DNA from: Welwitschia mirabilis
Taxonomy: Eukaryota > Gnetophyta > Gnetopsida > Welwitschiales
Length of the DNA stretch: 62,211 nucleotides
Direction of reading: 5' to 3'
NCBI GenBank assembly: GCA_051453625.1
Contig: JBOZIK010000001.1
Location: 63,374,363 to 63,436,573 of the forward strand
Shown here: positions 36,285-49,941 of the stretch, piece after piece
Numbering within the stretch: position 1 is the stretch's first letter
How the letters are laid out: every line of letters starts with the position of its first letter
Position numbers and translations under genes: made by a program
Notes under the pieces: generated by a model
The model's input: only the letters and a program-made list of their open reading frames with translations
What the model was told of the DNA's origin: nothing
Databases searched by the model: none

Positions 36285-37252
36285 TGTTGTATTTATTCAA
36301 CTTTAATTAGTAAAATTATGATTGAATAAATTTATAAGATTGATATCAATAAATGTAAAATTTCAAGCACATACTATAAGATAAGTTTAGTTATTAATAA
36401 AAATTCCCTAGTGCTATCTTAAAATATAAGTTTGTAACCCATTATAGTTATTGTCATTTATGTGTTTCTTGTACTATATGATAGGAATCAATAGTTATTG
36501 TTGTTTAGAATTTTATAGGTTTGTATATTATCTCTTTAACTTTATGATTATAGTTTAACTTGATACAATGGTTGTTCTAATGGTTAGGAATTTTATAACT
36601 ATGTAGATTAACATTGAGAAGTTGATAGATCCATTAAGAAATAAATTCATTTTCTACTATATCATTACATTTTAAAAATTACTATAATAATCACCTAATA
36701 GTTATCTCTTTACTTTAATTCATGATTATTTACTCCATTAATTAATGTAAGGAACTCTTTTTATCGTTTACAACGCTTTATATCATATAATGTACAATAC
36801 TTCAAATGTTTTACTAGATATCCTTTAACTCACATATTATTGAGAATTAAAATATCATAATAACATAATAACTACTAGGCTAAATGTATAGTCTGTATTT
36901 ATCTCTTACCTCCTCTATGACATTTTTATAAAATTTAACGTGAAATTTGTTTGTTTTAAGGGATATCCTAAAAAACCCATAGTTTAACTTATATATAGTT
37001 ATCATGATGCCTTCTTGATCATTCACCTAAGGATTAGTTTAATTTAGTTAATTGAAATCAAACTTAACTAATTAATGTTTGGACCCATTTATGAACTAAA
37101 AGTTATGTCTGAATTATCTTATGATCTTATAGTTGTATTAATTGATGCTCTAGTTAATTTTAGCTTTCTTCAAGTATCTTCAATTTAATTTTTCATAACT
37201 TTCCTATAAAATTATGCAATATTTATATTTTTAAAATTAATAAAAAATAATA
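36285..37252 (+). repeat. LTR 2 of the copia array
   Basis: Starts TGTTGTATTTATTC after AATTTAAGAGATGAATAA and aligns to LTR 1 throughout, for example AATGTAAAATTTCAAGCACAT (first 20 bases at about 36351). The primer site after it is more decayed. Confidence 0.7.
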
Positions 37253-39112
37253 TTTTAATCCCAATTTTTTTTCCTTTTTTTAAATGTAGTTTTTACATTT
37301 AGAGATAGATATACATATCTAGATAGCATTTACATATGTACACATGATATAGATGTGGGCATGATTTCATGATGAAAGTAATAAAACCTTAGAATGAGGA
37401 GATTCTTTTATATACTATAAGAATATTTGATTTAATATTTATAATATCATTGTTTTATAGATTTAACTAATGTATATAGGGTATGTAATCTTACTAGGTT
37501 GAGGTAAATAATTTAATAACATTTAAATTACCTTATGATTAAGGTATCTAATGAGGATTTAGAATGAAAATAATTGAAAAACGTAGTATTATCTTAATTA
37601 GTATAATAATTAGTTCAAAATTTTATAAACCTATATAAATATGATGGGTAATCTAAGCCAACAACCCCAATTAAATTACAAGTATAACTAGTTGCATTTA
37701 TAGCATAGAAAAGGGAGACATGCATCAACTTAATGTGAAAAGAATGTTTCTAAATGGTTAGATTAAAGAAGTATATTTACATGATTCATCTTAAAATTTT
37801 AAGATGAAGGGATAAGAGAAAAAGCTATGCAAACTGAGGAAGCGAATATATGATTTAAAGTAAGAACTATGTGCATGGTACATTAAGTTAAAGGAAAGCT
37901 TAATGAAAATGATCTTTGATATGTATAAATCCTTAGATACTAATACTAAGTTATCTCTCAACATCAAAAAGACAATAGCACATATAAAATTATATTTGTA
38001 GCTGATATTTTAATCATTAGAAAAGATAAGAACTATATTCAATATGTAATAAAGGACCTTATAAAGAAGTATCAAAGGATTGATTTATGTTCATAATGTA
38101 TTACCTTAATGTGAAAGTAAGTTAGGAAAATAATAAAGTTTTTATAAATTAATTAAAGTATATTAGTAATGTTTTGAATAAATTTAACATGAAAATTGAA
38201 AATTAGTCTTTACACTAGTGGAATAGAATCTGAAGATTTTACTAATAAATAATTAATAGGTGTATATGAGATGTTGTATCTAAAAGTAGTATAAATTATA
38301 ATTTATATAATAAATCATAGAGTTAACATTTAATATGTAATTAGAATGTTAGGACGTTATACGATTAAACTAAATAAATCCATTTGAATGTAAATTTTAC
38401 AATTCTATCAGAAAGAATAAACAATTTGAGACTACCATTTTAGCAAGATAAAACCTTTATCTTAGAGAATTATTAAATTTAGATTTTAGTGATTATTCAT
38501 ATCTAAGAAATTCTATAAATAGATACTAAATAGTCTTAATATATTCACTTAGTTCACAAAGATTTAAAAGATATGAAACTATAATGAATTTATTAGTTAA
38601 ATTAGAATACATGATAATATCTAAAATGAGCAAAGAGGTGATCTAAAAATTGAATAGCTACTAGAGATTCTAAGCCTATCACAAAAAGAAATAAATGTGG
38701 GTAATTAGTTAACTATTCATATAATAAATAATTCATGGTTTTATGATAGGAAAAAGCACATTATAATGAAGTTTTATATAAGACAAGAACTACTTTGAAA
38801 TTGTGTGATACATGTTTAGTATATTGTATTAATAGATTTGGTTATAAATGTCTAATAATGTTTCTTAATAAAAATTAAATTTTAAAAGTTTAAAGATTAT
38901 TTAGAATCAAGCGATATGAAGACCACTTAAGTTGATAAGATGGATTTTACTAGAAAATTGACTACTTAACATGCAAGATTTCTAAGCAAGGTTTTCTTTA
39001 ACTGCTTTAGTTTATTTAGAAAAAATATTTTATTTTTAATTGTTATTATTAAAGTAATGGTCGGTTTATCTATATATTTCTATCATGATCTTCCAAATAA
39101 TATAAGATAATA
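37253..39112 (+). pseudogene. Copia RT/RNase H, array unit 3
   Basis: Reads MHQLNVKRMFLNG, then LCKLRKRIYDLK, AWYIKLKESLMKMIFDMYK, matching the copia RT order of units 1 and 2, and continues into a weak RNase H. Stops throughout. Confidence 0.75.
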
Positions 39113-39580
39113 ATATTCTCTTCTATTTAACTTTATTTAGTATGGTTATGATTTAATAAATCATGAGTTTGACATTAATAAAGGTAAAAGCTCAACCACA
39201 TGTTATAAGGTAGGCTTAATTATTAATTAAAAATCCCTAACATTATATTTAGATATGATTTTACATCTCATTACTTCTTGTTTCTTGTGTCTTATTTTTC
39301 CTATATAATAGAAATAAATAATTATTTTTAGAATTTTATATGTTTTTTTAATTTCCTGTTGGTTTCATTCTTGCAAGTTAACTTGATATGACAATCATTT
39401 GAGTAGTTAAGAATTTTATTGTACTATAGGTTTACATGGAAGTATTTCACAAAACCTAGGTTTACATTGAGGTATTTGACAAAACCACTAAGGCATAGAT
39501 TTCTTTAATCCTATATTAGCACATTTGGAGGAAAACTTTCATTAATACTAGAATATATGTAAAATAATTACCTAATATCT
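39113..39580 (+). repeat. LTR 3 of the copia array, truncated
   Basis: Aligns to the first 430-470 bp of LTR 1 and 2 and then stops near 39580. It contains a local two-copy repeat of about 30 bp (AGGTTTACATGGAAGTATTT near 39429 and its variant near 39459). Confidence 0.65.
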
Positions 39581-42500
39581 TAATACAAACACCTTAAAAC
39601 TATTAACATTATACTATAAATATGTATGAGGTTTTAAGCCTCATAGAGTTATAAGTATAATTAGTTTTTCATAACATGGAAAAAAATTGTAAACACTTGG
39701 TAATAAATATAGACATAAAATTAAAATCAATAGACAAGATCTATAAAACTTGATTTTTCATTAAAATAAAGAAATAATAAGAATATTAAACATCCATAAA
39801 GTTTCACATAAAATAAAACGTAAAAGATACATTTCAAAGATGAAAAATGATAAAAATCATATTGAAAACATAATTAATATGATGGAAACATAAAATGTTA
39901 GTTTTTTAAAAAAAATTATGGACTATTATAAGTGACATATTATTTTTCCTTTGATAAAAAGAAGAAAATGCAATGGAAGAACCTTTTGAAATTAGTAAGA
40001 TAAAATAGACTGCAAATGAATATGAATAAAATACTATATACTAAAACTTCATATATAATAATATTTTAAAATAAATTAAATTACAATAAAAAAATTTGAG
40101 ATTTACATGCTAAAATTATAGACATAAAAATATTATAAAAGAAATAAAAGTCTAATGAAAACATGAAATTTTATATTTTAAATAACTTAAACTATTAATG
40201 AGTAAGGTATTTATAATTTAAAGAAGAAGGAAAATGATATGAAAAATTTAAGTAAGCATGAGGAATTTCTAAAATCCTTTTAAAAAAGGAGACGAAATAA
40301 GTGAAAACTAAATAATGCATACTAGAATCTAGACATAATGAAACTATAAAAAAATAACAGAATAATATAATATAAATGGAAGAAAGTAAAGATAATACTA
40401 AATAGATAAATAATAAATTCTTAGGAATATAAGGTTATGATATCAAGTCCTCCAATAGATGATATATTAGCAAAAATTAGTGAATATAAGAAATATTTAA
40501 CTTACACTAATAAAAACCCTTTTGCTTTAAAAGAAAATGGAAAATAAGAAATGAATAGATAATTCTATTTTTTCAAATTAATAAACAAAGGAAAATTATA
40601 AAGAACATTAATTACAAATAATACAAATTAATGAATTATAGCATCTTCATAAAGTTATCACATTCTTCTTTTTGCTTAATAATGTACCTTTTAATCTTCT
40701 AATGTGTTTATCATTTTATAATATAAAACTAATTTAGCTAATGTGTAATAAGATTATTAATTTTTCTTAAACATGATAATATGTTCCATCATCGGCCATA
40801 ACATGTTATAAGCAGATGACATTTTACCTTATGATTTTTAAGTTTTAGCTTTAACCTCTGGTAAAGTAAGTTTAAGAGATTTTTATTTAGAGGAGCTTAG
40901 TTGATTCCATATAAGGAATTAGTCTAGTTCATTTTTCCATTATATAGTTAATCCCCAAGGTGGTATTATTAGTTGTTACTTAAATAAGTTACATATGTAG
41001 CATTCCATTACTAGGATTTAAAAAATACTAGTAGTTTGTAATTTTCCTATATACTATGCATGTTTATTAGATGTGTTTTACATGTTTAACTAATTTAATG
41101 GAATAATAATAGTTTTTTATTAGTTTTCATTTATTTCATAACATATAAAAATATATATTTTAGGAGGAGTCACAAAGTCTCAGTCTTCTAGTACTTGCTT
41201 ATTAAAAATCTAAAAATCACATTACAAATGTAAATAGTAATATAATTAGTATCATGCATAGGAAATGTGGCATGCATAAACGTAGTACCATATTTTTTGA
41301 CATTTATATTAAAATATGTGGTTCTCAACATATCACATCAACAATTACTTAATTTTTTCATTGAGTTTCATAATAGAAATGCCTTAAAAACTCTTTTTTT
41401 GGTAGTAACTAGAAATTAATGTAAATGAAAATTAAAGATAAATATTATTCATTAAAAGAAGATAATTAATTTTTTTAAGTCAAGATAAATGTTCTTTTTG
41501 TAAAATAAAAGTTTTTATTTAGGATCTTTACAAAGGATTTAAAATGTTCTCAGAATTCTTAGAAGAATAAAATTATATGGATTTGAATTAATCAAAAGAA
41601 TGTCTTTCTTCTCTCATTCTTCCTTAAGGAATACCTTGGTTATAATTTTTAGAAAAGAAAATTTTTGTTGACTAAAATAGAGAAAGAATATCTAAGTAAA
41701 GATTAACTAGAGAGTCCAGATTTTAAAAATGTACTTTTTTAAATATGAATATCTAGGATTCAAATCTATGTTTGAATCAAATATTTAGTATAATAATCAT
41801 ATGTATCCTTCATGATATATCTGTATTATGTAGATCTTACTTTAAAGAGTCATTTAAAAATTAATAAAGATTAATTCTAAATTAATCAATCATGAAGAAG
41901 AGGAAGTAGAGATGACCATTTCTTCTATAGTTGTTGAAATTTTGATATATAACAATAACCTCCTCATTTTTATAACTAAATATCTATTAGTTTAAAAAAT
42001 CATTTTTCAAATATCTAAGCTTACTTTTTCATCTTATCTTCTAGCATTAGGTAATATTTCATGTAAACTTTACTATAGTTAATCCATACTAATATTGTAA
42101 AAATACTTCATGCTTGATAATTATTTATAAGTTCTTAAAGATATAACAAGTATTCTTCATGTATGTTCTTAGGTACTTGGAGTTTGATGGATTAGAACAA
42201 TATATAACTAATAATATCTTAAGCATGAGAACAATGCCTGACAAGTTATAAGAATAGTATAAAACTAGTGCATGGATGTGATGATGCACAATTAAATTTT
42301 TTAATGTTTTCTAGAAATATAGCAATGGATATAGCTATGGATCATGATAATGACATAATAACATGTGAAAATGAAGTTGTTGTAAGTAGACATAATAAGA
42401 GATGTTAATGAAAGTAAATGTCAAGGTTTGTAAGCTATGGCTAAATAATGTTAGATATCAAAGAAAGGTAAGAATGGGAAAATGAAGTGCAATAATGTTA

Positions 42501-45500
42501 GATACAATGATATTATTAAGATTATAAGGGAAGAACAAGACTTAATAAAGTTTGATAACAATTAATAAAAGTAAGAGAAGAAAAAAACTAATGGTCTTTA
42601 TAAATGCATAGGTTTTTGGATTTACCTATGTTCTATAAGATTAGAGTGAAATATGATCTAAATGAATTCCAACCTTGGAGAAGTATCTAAGGAAAAGAAT
42701 ATTGAAATATTATTCTCATATAAGTTTGGAATATTTCAATATACCTATACTTAAAGTAAAGATTTTAAAAGTTTTTAATGTGAAAAGCAATAAAAATAAG
42801 GGTAAGATTTGAAAATCATAATTTTATTTTCTATCCTTACTTTAAACTTTAGATATTTCTCTTATAAGCAAGCACATTAGACAAGTTTTCTACTACATTT
42901 TCTTTTACCCTCGGTGTAGTACCAAGATGTAACTAATGATTACCCTAGAAATTCCTAGCATTCTATAGAATCTTAGTTGTCATTAAATCATTTAATCATG
43001 ATACTTATACTTCAAAGTAAAAGTACAATTATTAAAAGTTTTAAATTTTATATTCTTCAAATTAAAATAAACAAGCAAAGCAGGTTTAATTATTACAAAT
43101 GCTTTAATAAATTTTACATTATATAATTATCCCAATATATTTATACTTTTAAAAAGATATATGAGATTAACTTCTTTGTAATATTCAAAGGTTATCTTAT
43201 TGTAAAGATAAATAAGAACAACTCATAACTAGATGTAGTAAATTTATAATATATGAAATATATTTTAGAATCAACTACATGTTACAAAATAATAAATTAT
43301 TTATTAAATAAAATAGTATGTTCTATATATCATAAAATATTATATTTTCTTATTTCTTATTTATTTCCTATTAAATTAATCTATGATTTCATAAGGGTCA
43401 CTTCTTATTGATTTTTTTACTTGGTAGTAAGGTTTTTTAATTAATTTTTGGTTATATACTTTAATTCTTTAAATATTTATTTTTTTTAATTTTTAATTAT
43501 ATGTATTTTTAATGAACCCCTAGGAAATCTACATACTTGTGTGATAATGTTTTATTATTATGGTTAATTTCTCAAACTAATTATTTATGTTTATAGTTCA
43601 TGTAAAGTAAGATGACCAAAGATTAAATATTTGTTATTATGATTCTATCAATTCTAATCATATACTTTAACTATATTTTCTAAAGTAAAGAATGGAATTT
43701 ATTAATTTCATCCTTCTCTAATAATGGCATGTTTAATGATTAAAAAACATATTTATAATGACACCAATAAAACTTGGTATTTAACTAAGCAACGAAAATA
43801 TTAAAATTTATTTTGAGGTAAATTAGTATGAATAAGATATATTTTGAATTTATTCTAATTAATACTCAAATAAAAAGGATTAGTTAAAGTAAACAAATAA
43901 AAGTTTAACCTTAGAAATAAAGTTTACTTTGGAATTAATACATAGAAAAGTATCATTCAGAAATTATAAAATAGATTATGTTCACATGATAATCCACAGA
44001 TTTTCAAATCATGTAATACATTTTGAAGAAAATCCATTACTACAACAAAAAGGAGTTAAGAAATGGAGTTTCTTTATCTAAATCTTGTTTGTGATTGAAA
44101 GTAATTATGTTTTTCTTCATTAATAACTAATGAATGATTCATTATTATTATTAAAAAATTAATAATATATTAATTTAATAATCTCTTTTTTAAACAATGT
44201 AATAGGATTTTTTCCCCCACCAAAATCAAAGGCTTTTGTAATGTCTCATTTTAAATACATGGATTCTTTCTTCCTCTAGTGGTTAATTCAAACAATAATG
44301 TTCATTAGAATTATGTTATCTAGAATTGATATACTCTTAATAGATGTTAATTAGCTTGTATTAATGATTTTAGAAATTATTTAATCTATTTATTTTTCCA
44401 AAATTTTAGAATAAAGTTTGTAAAGTATGTGTAAACTCTTATGAGTTAATATCATGAAGTATTTATGGAAACCCTTTTAAAGCTAAAAAAGGAAAGAATT
44501 CATTATAAAATTCCCTTTTTAAAATATCTTGTATACTAAATTACATCCAATGTTGTTATTATTCTGTAATAAACCTTGTAGAATTTTATTAACTATCCAT
44601 TCATTTATTTATTTTTAAAATTATATATTAACAAGAAGCCTTATCACATTTTTTTTCTTTTATGATTTTAGTATTTAGAATTTATTTGTAGTCTTTGAAA
44701 ACTAATTTATTTATAATAATATCTATTAATTAATTTTAATATCATTAATAATTATTCTAAAAGTTTTTTTTAATAATCTAGTAGTAAGTTTTGTGTTGGA
44801 CTATTGATATTATTGGCATATTCTAATTTTTGCACATTATCATATTTAATGATAAGAATTATTTCTTCAATTTATATTGATAATGTATATTTTTTATTTT
44901 TACTAAATGTTATAACTAGCTATAATTAGTTTCTTCTCAAGGGAAGATACGGTTTTCTCTACCCTTAATTTTAAATTTGATTTTTTGATAGTATATAAAT
45001 ATTTTTGGATTTTTACTTATAATTCTTATTAAAGCATATTTATCCATATTTTAAAATCTCTAAAGTATTTTTAGTTTTTATAATACTATGAGTAGTGGTG
45101 TACCAAAGATGGAATGATTCTAAACTTTTTAAAGTAAGAGTCTCGGATCTATAAGCTAAGATAGTTAAAAGTAAAATATGTGGTTATGGAAGGAGGGTTT
45201 TTTGAGTTTCATAATAATAAAATGATAGTAAAAGTAACATTTGAAAAAGGATTCAAGATTAAATGAGGTGAAAAACATAGGCCTATAATGCATCACATTA
45301 TTCCAAATAAAAGTAGCATCAGGTAATCTACAAAGACTACACCATGTATATTTTTCTTCTTAAAAAGAAATATTAATCATATGAGATGCCTATATAGATT
45401 AGAAAAATTATTCATTTTCATATTTATTTGTTAAGAAGTCTATTTATTTTTTATTTAATTGTAATATTTAATTGAAATTTTTCATGATAATATGATTTAC

Positions 45501-46684
45501 TTCTAGATTGATTAGTATTTGTCATAAGTTATTTAAACATTATCTTCATAATTGAAATTCATAAAATATTTGATACATCATGTTTACTTTTCTATTCTAG
45601 TATGAGAAACTAATCCTTATGAGAAATCTCTTATATTATTTTTTTCCTAAATAATGATAAATGCATCCACTTAAGCTTATATTATAAAGTGCTAAAAAGA
45701 CCTAGAATTAATGACAAATGAATTTGCGAATTTTAGACCCATTTAATTTTATATTTTAAAGAAGATGTAAGGATGTAGATGAATTACTAAGAAGATTCTA
45801 AAGCTGATATAACTTATGGATGCACCCTAAGAAATGATCTGTAATTCCAAATTAAATTTTTTTTTTATAAAAGTAGTTGTAAATATTCCTTATTACATTT
45901 CAAAGACTCATCCAATCAATTTTTATGTTAATGATTTCTAGACCTTTTTTTCACATAATAAAAATAAGGTTTTGAAGAGGGATGCATTAATTCCTTAAAC
46001 CCATCATTAAATTCTTTTGTACCTAATGCATCATTCATGCATACTTGGATGAGAGAGAGTGGAATCAAGATTTCTTTAATCTTTGAATATGATTTTGTTG
46101 GTGTACTATGTAAATGAATGTTTTGGAAAACATACTAAATAGGCTAGGATAGGGGAATAAAAAGGCTTTGATAAACTTTCACATCCACTTGCTGTAAGAT
46201 GTTGAAGATGATTTTATAAAAATTTATTTTTCATGAGTCTAAATTTGGAGAATTCCTTCATTGTTTCTTTATTATTTACTTCCTATAATTTTTTTTGCTA
46301 TATGCAATTCCAATTTCTTTTGAATTATGTTATTCTAGATTTGACTCTAGTTGTTAAATTTTCTTATTATTATAAACATGATATATAAACATTTTTAAAT
46401 TAGATGTTAAATTTATTATTACTTTCATAAGGCATTAAATTTTCCTCATTTGATTTTGAAATTTTTCAAAGATTTGTGTATATATAAATCTAGGCTACAA
46501 ACATTTTAGGTTCATACAATGTTATATAATTTAATTTTATAATTCATTTGTGAAATGATATAAAACTATTATTGAGATGTGGTTAACTAATTATTTAATA
46601 AACATACTTATTAAAGAAATGAGACACTTTTCATAATTTAAATAATTTGATATGAATAAAATATATATTAATTTTATCTTATTA
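39581..46684. other. Anonymous AT-rich DNA, nothing recognised
   Basis: Seven kilobases with no frame of interest on either strand, no clear LTR pair and almost no CpG. It is probably decayed repeats. A stretch near 45890-46100 on the plus strand has slightly protein-like patches, but I could not match them to a family. Confidence 0.6.
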
Positions 46685-47090
46685 ATTAAGTAAGAAATTG
46701 TAACTATCGATTCACAGTGTATGATCCTTGCGAAAAAGGTATAAGTGCAGCCCATGACTCTTATTCTATGTTAAAAGGATGATCTAGTAGGGTCATAATG
46801 AAAACTAGAATGATTTCAAGCCTTCACAAACCTATGTTAGTCATTCAATAGTCTTAGGGGAAAAAACTTAAAGGTAGATCTTACTAGCTAGTTTCTTAGG
46901 ATAGAACACCATTCTTAACATTATAGTTTGTGTTTGAAGTGATAATGTTTTTAAATTAATAAGTATGTTTTCTTTAATTTTCCTCTATATCTATTCTCAA
47001 TTCATTTATCACTTAATTCTTTTCTCATGTATTCCATGAATTAATAACATATAGATTCTAATCTTGAAATTTAACATCTTGTAAAATCAT
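46685..47090 (+). repeat. Direct repeat, left copy (possible LTR)
   Basis: Starts ATTAAGTAAGAAATT and aligns to 49942-50410, with blocks such as TGGTAGTTTGTG/TTATAGTTTGTG, TTTTTAAATTAATAAG and TAACATCTTG/TAACATGCTC. By eye identity is moderate. It encloses the minisatellite and LINE relic. The two could be LTRs of one element or separate copies of a solo repeat. Confidence 0.6.
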
Positions 47091-47279
47091 AACTTGTACC
47101 AAAGTAAATGATCCACAAATTATTAAGAGAAAATAATGAATAAAATTAATAAAAATTCTCACTAATGTTAAATGTATGATTAAAAAAAATCTAATATGAG
47201 ACCCATTATGCTTCACTTTAAGTGATACAAGTATGATCCTTAAAAACTATTTTAAAATGGTACTTAAAGAAGAGTCAAC

Positions 47280-47840
47280 AAAAGGCTTAAAAATCGATAT
47301 AAGGCATCAAAGTTTTATTTAGAGATAAAAAAGGCTTTAAAAGTCAATATAGAATGCTAATCGTTTATTCTAGAGTTCATAAAAGATATAAAAATCAATA
47401 TAAGATATCAATATTCTATTCCACATTAGAAAAACATCAAAAAACCAACATAAGACATCATTGTTCTATTTTAGAATTTATGAAAGTTCAAAAATTAATA
47501 TAGGGCTTTAGTATTCTATCTTAGGGTCAGCTAAATTTGCAAAAATAAATGTAGCATGCAATGTTCTCTTTTAGAGTTAGCAAACATTACAGAAATTAAT
47601 ACAACAATGTTATTATTCTATTCTATAATTAGTAAAATATTTAAAATTAAATATTAAATGCTAGTGTCTTATTTTAAAATTAGTACAAGATCTAGATATT
47701 AATATAGAATGTTATTATTTCATTCTAGAATTATGAAAAGATTTAAAGATTAATATATGATGTCATTATTTTATTATAAAGTTAGTAGAAGATACAAAAA
47801 TCAATTTAGAATGCTAGTATGTTAGAATTAGAAGAAGGCT
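47280..47840. repeat. Minisatellite, 50-51 bp unit, about 11 copies
   Basis: The core TATTCTATTCTAGAGTTAG followed by AAAAGAT, AAAAATCAATATAGAATGCTA recurs with starts near 47317, 47366, 47414, 47465, 47514, 47564, 47615, 47666, 47718, 47769 and 47820. Units are diverged but the spacing is very even. Confidence 0.85.
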
Positions 47841-47939
47841 AAGAAATCATAATAATATGCTGAATTCATATTCTAGATTATTAAAACCTTTATTTTTTGT
47901 AAGAAATATTCATTACCAATGAAGTAAGATAAATCAAAC

Positions 47940-49940
47940 ACTTATAAAAGACAGAATAATCAGGATGATCATTTTTGAGCACGAGGGTACTAGGCAGATT
48001 GGTTAAAGGATCAGACCCAGTCAGCATTCCTAAGAAAATATAAGTCTTATAGTAGACCTAATCAGCAACACTGTGTGGCTCCTTGCATCTCTATTAATGA
48101 TCTGAGCAGGGAAGTAATAACGGAGAAGACTTATAAAGGCAGTTACAGCTCTTATCAGTGAAGTGGCTAAGTAGAGAAACAAGGAATGAGAAATTTACAA
48201 GGCACACACAAATGAGAGGATACTGACTTTATTATAAAAGAGCCACATGCCACTGGCTCTCCCAAGGGGAAGAGTGAGGGTACCCCATTCTGATGGGAGC
48301 AGAATAAAAGTGGAGAGGGCTTCAGTGTGAAGTCATAGAAAGCCTAGTCCAAAATTATCCGAACCTATAGGGTCTCCTTTTGAAATGGGCGAGTGATCCC
48401 AATTGATCAAACTGAGGATTTTGTTAGCATTACCAATCATAATTAGAGTAAAGAGCTATCTAAGTATTGAGATTAATTTTTTCAGCTACTCCCTCAGGAA
48501 AGAACTTAATCAGCATGTCATGAGAAATGGCAAATTGGTAGTTTGGTTTCTGCTCGAAGTTTAGGAAGAAATGTTACTAACAAAATAGGGCTTGATCTTA
48601 TATGCACAGGCCACTCAACTAGAATGAAATCCTTCTGAGTTCTATCATTTACTGGCCCTTGTCTTAAACTCTAGATAGATGTGGAGAACTTGACACCATC
48701 TTCTATTTTTATTGGTATCCTTCAAGATTTTGATAGATGCTAGTTGGATTTTCATGCTAAATCTAGTCATTTAAAAGCACGTTTTTACTTAAGAAATAGC
48801 ATTTTTTAATATTATATAGTTCTTATGCTGCCAAATAAAGTAAATAGATGTATTGAAGGTAATCTTAGAGATTTGAAATCTAACCTTAGAGGATCTCAAT
48901 GCTAAAGAGATCCAAATCTATAGTTGGGACCATAAGAAGGGAGCTATGAATAGAATAAATTAGATTACTAGATTCTAGTTTTAAGAAGAGAAAGAGAATG
49001 ATAAGAATAAGTGGTCAAGTAATTATGGAGAAGAGTTACACAAGACACACTGCTGGTCCACTGAGATGCCTATTTTGCTCAAGTTGTCTTTAGTCATTAG
49101 TCTATTTGTATCATAAGCCAAGAGATAATGAAGTGTCTTAGCTAAACATATTTATCCTAATAGCACATGATCAATCCACTTTAGGGGGTATTTTAGAAAG
49201 AATCTAATATGTAGTAGCAACTGTGAAGGGCTTAACTCCTCCTATCCATTTCATCTATCTAGCAATGACTTGAACACATCTTCTTGCATCCTCTCTGAGT
49301 TATAATAGCTTTTTAAAAATTCATGAAAAGGAAGGCTTAATTGGGGTGGTCCAGATGTTTATTTCATATAAACTCCATGGATTCACCTCATCCATAGGGA
49401 GTCTTCTTTGTTTGCTAAGGCACAAAAATTTTTGAAGTTGAGTGCCTTATTGTAGACATAGATATCCTTGAGACCTAAACCACTTGCCACCTCTTGGATA
49501 GTTACCTTTTGCTAGGCAATAAGAGAGACTGTTCTTTCCCTGATCATAGAAAAGATCTATAGATTCTTTCCACCTCCTTTATAACTTCCTTTAGTAAGTT
49601 AAACACCTGACACCAAATGGAGCTGAATTCTTTGAAGCACTGACCTTATCAGCTCTAATTTACCTCTATAAGATATATATTTGCTAATCTAGTAATGAAT
49701 ACTAGAGGTCATATTCTCAATTAGAGGTAAATAATCATTTATTAAAAGGGATTTAGATGTTAGGAAAACCCCTAGGTACTTGAATGGAAGGCTCCCTTGA
49801 GCAAACTGCATCTCATCTATGATTCATCTTTTGACTGGAATAGTAATACTTGCAAATTAAGCTTGAGATTTAATTAATATAAGATGACATTATTGTTTTT
49901 TATAGTAAACTTCCTTAACATAATCACGAATCCTTGGGCG
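47940..49940 (-). mobile_element. LINE (L1-type) ORF2 3' part, dead
   Basis: From about 49850 downwards the minus strand reads GSLPFKYLGVFLTSKSLLIN, YRGKLELIRSVLQRIQLHLV, then EVERIYRSFL, a stop, SGKE, and EVASGLGLKDIYVYNKALNF; the last part lies near 49430-49490. This is the order at the end of plant LINE reverse transcriptases. Near 48990-49060 QQCVLCNSSP and LLDHLFLSFSFS correspond to the C-terminal zinc-binding domain (CxxC and HLF). It then runs through a moderate-GC 3' region to about 47940. The element is 5'-truncated. ORF2 protein would nick DNA and prime reverse transcription there; this copy is broken. Confidence 0.8.
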
Positions 49941-49941
49941 T

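Larger units (their letters stand above)
31880..39580 (+). mobile_element. Head-to-tail array of a deleted Ty1/copia element sharing LTRs
   Basis: Three successive RT-RNase H relics in the same orientation, separated by about 1 kb LTR-like blocks: RT/RH 1, LTR 1, RT/RH 2, LTR 2, RT/RH 3, LTR 3 (partial). The same RT string (ATGCAAACTAA/TGAGG then GTA/ATATGGTCTAAA-like) recurs near 32020, 34900 and 37830, a period of about 2.9 kb. Units 2 and 3 lack gag, protease and integrase: the distance from primer site to RT is only about 470 bp. This points to unequal recombination between LTRs of one internally deleted element. Confidence 0.8.

Noticed and set aside
45890-46100. Possible LINE RT N-terminal fragment on the plus strand
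   Set aside because: A few residues are suggestive but motif order and spacing fail, and it is opposite in strand to the LINE relic at 47940-49940.
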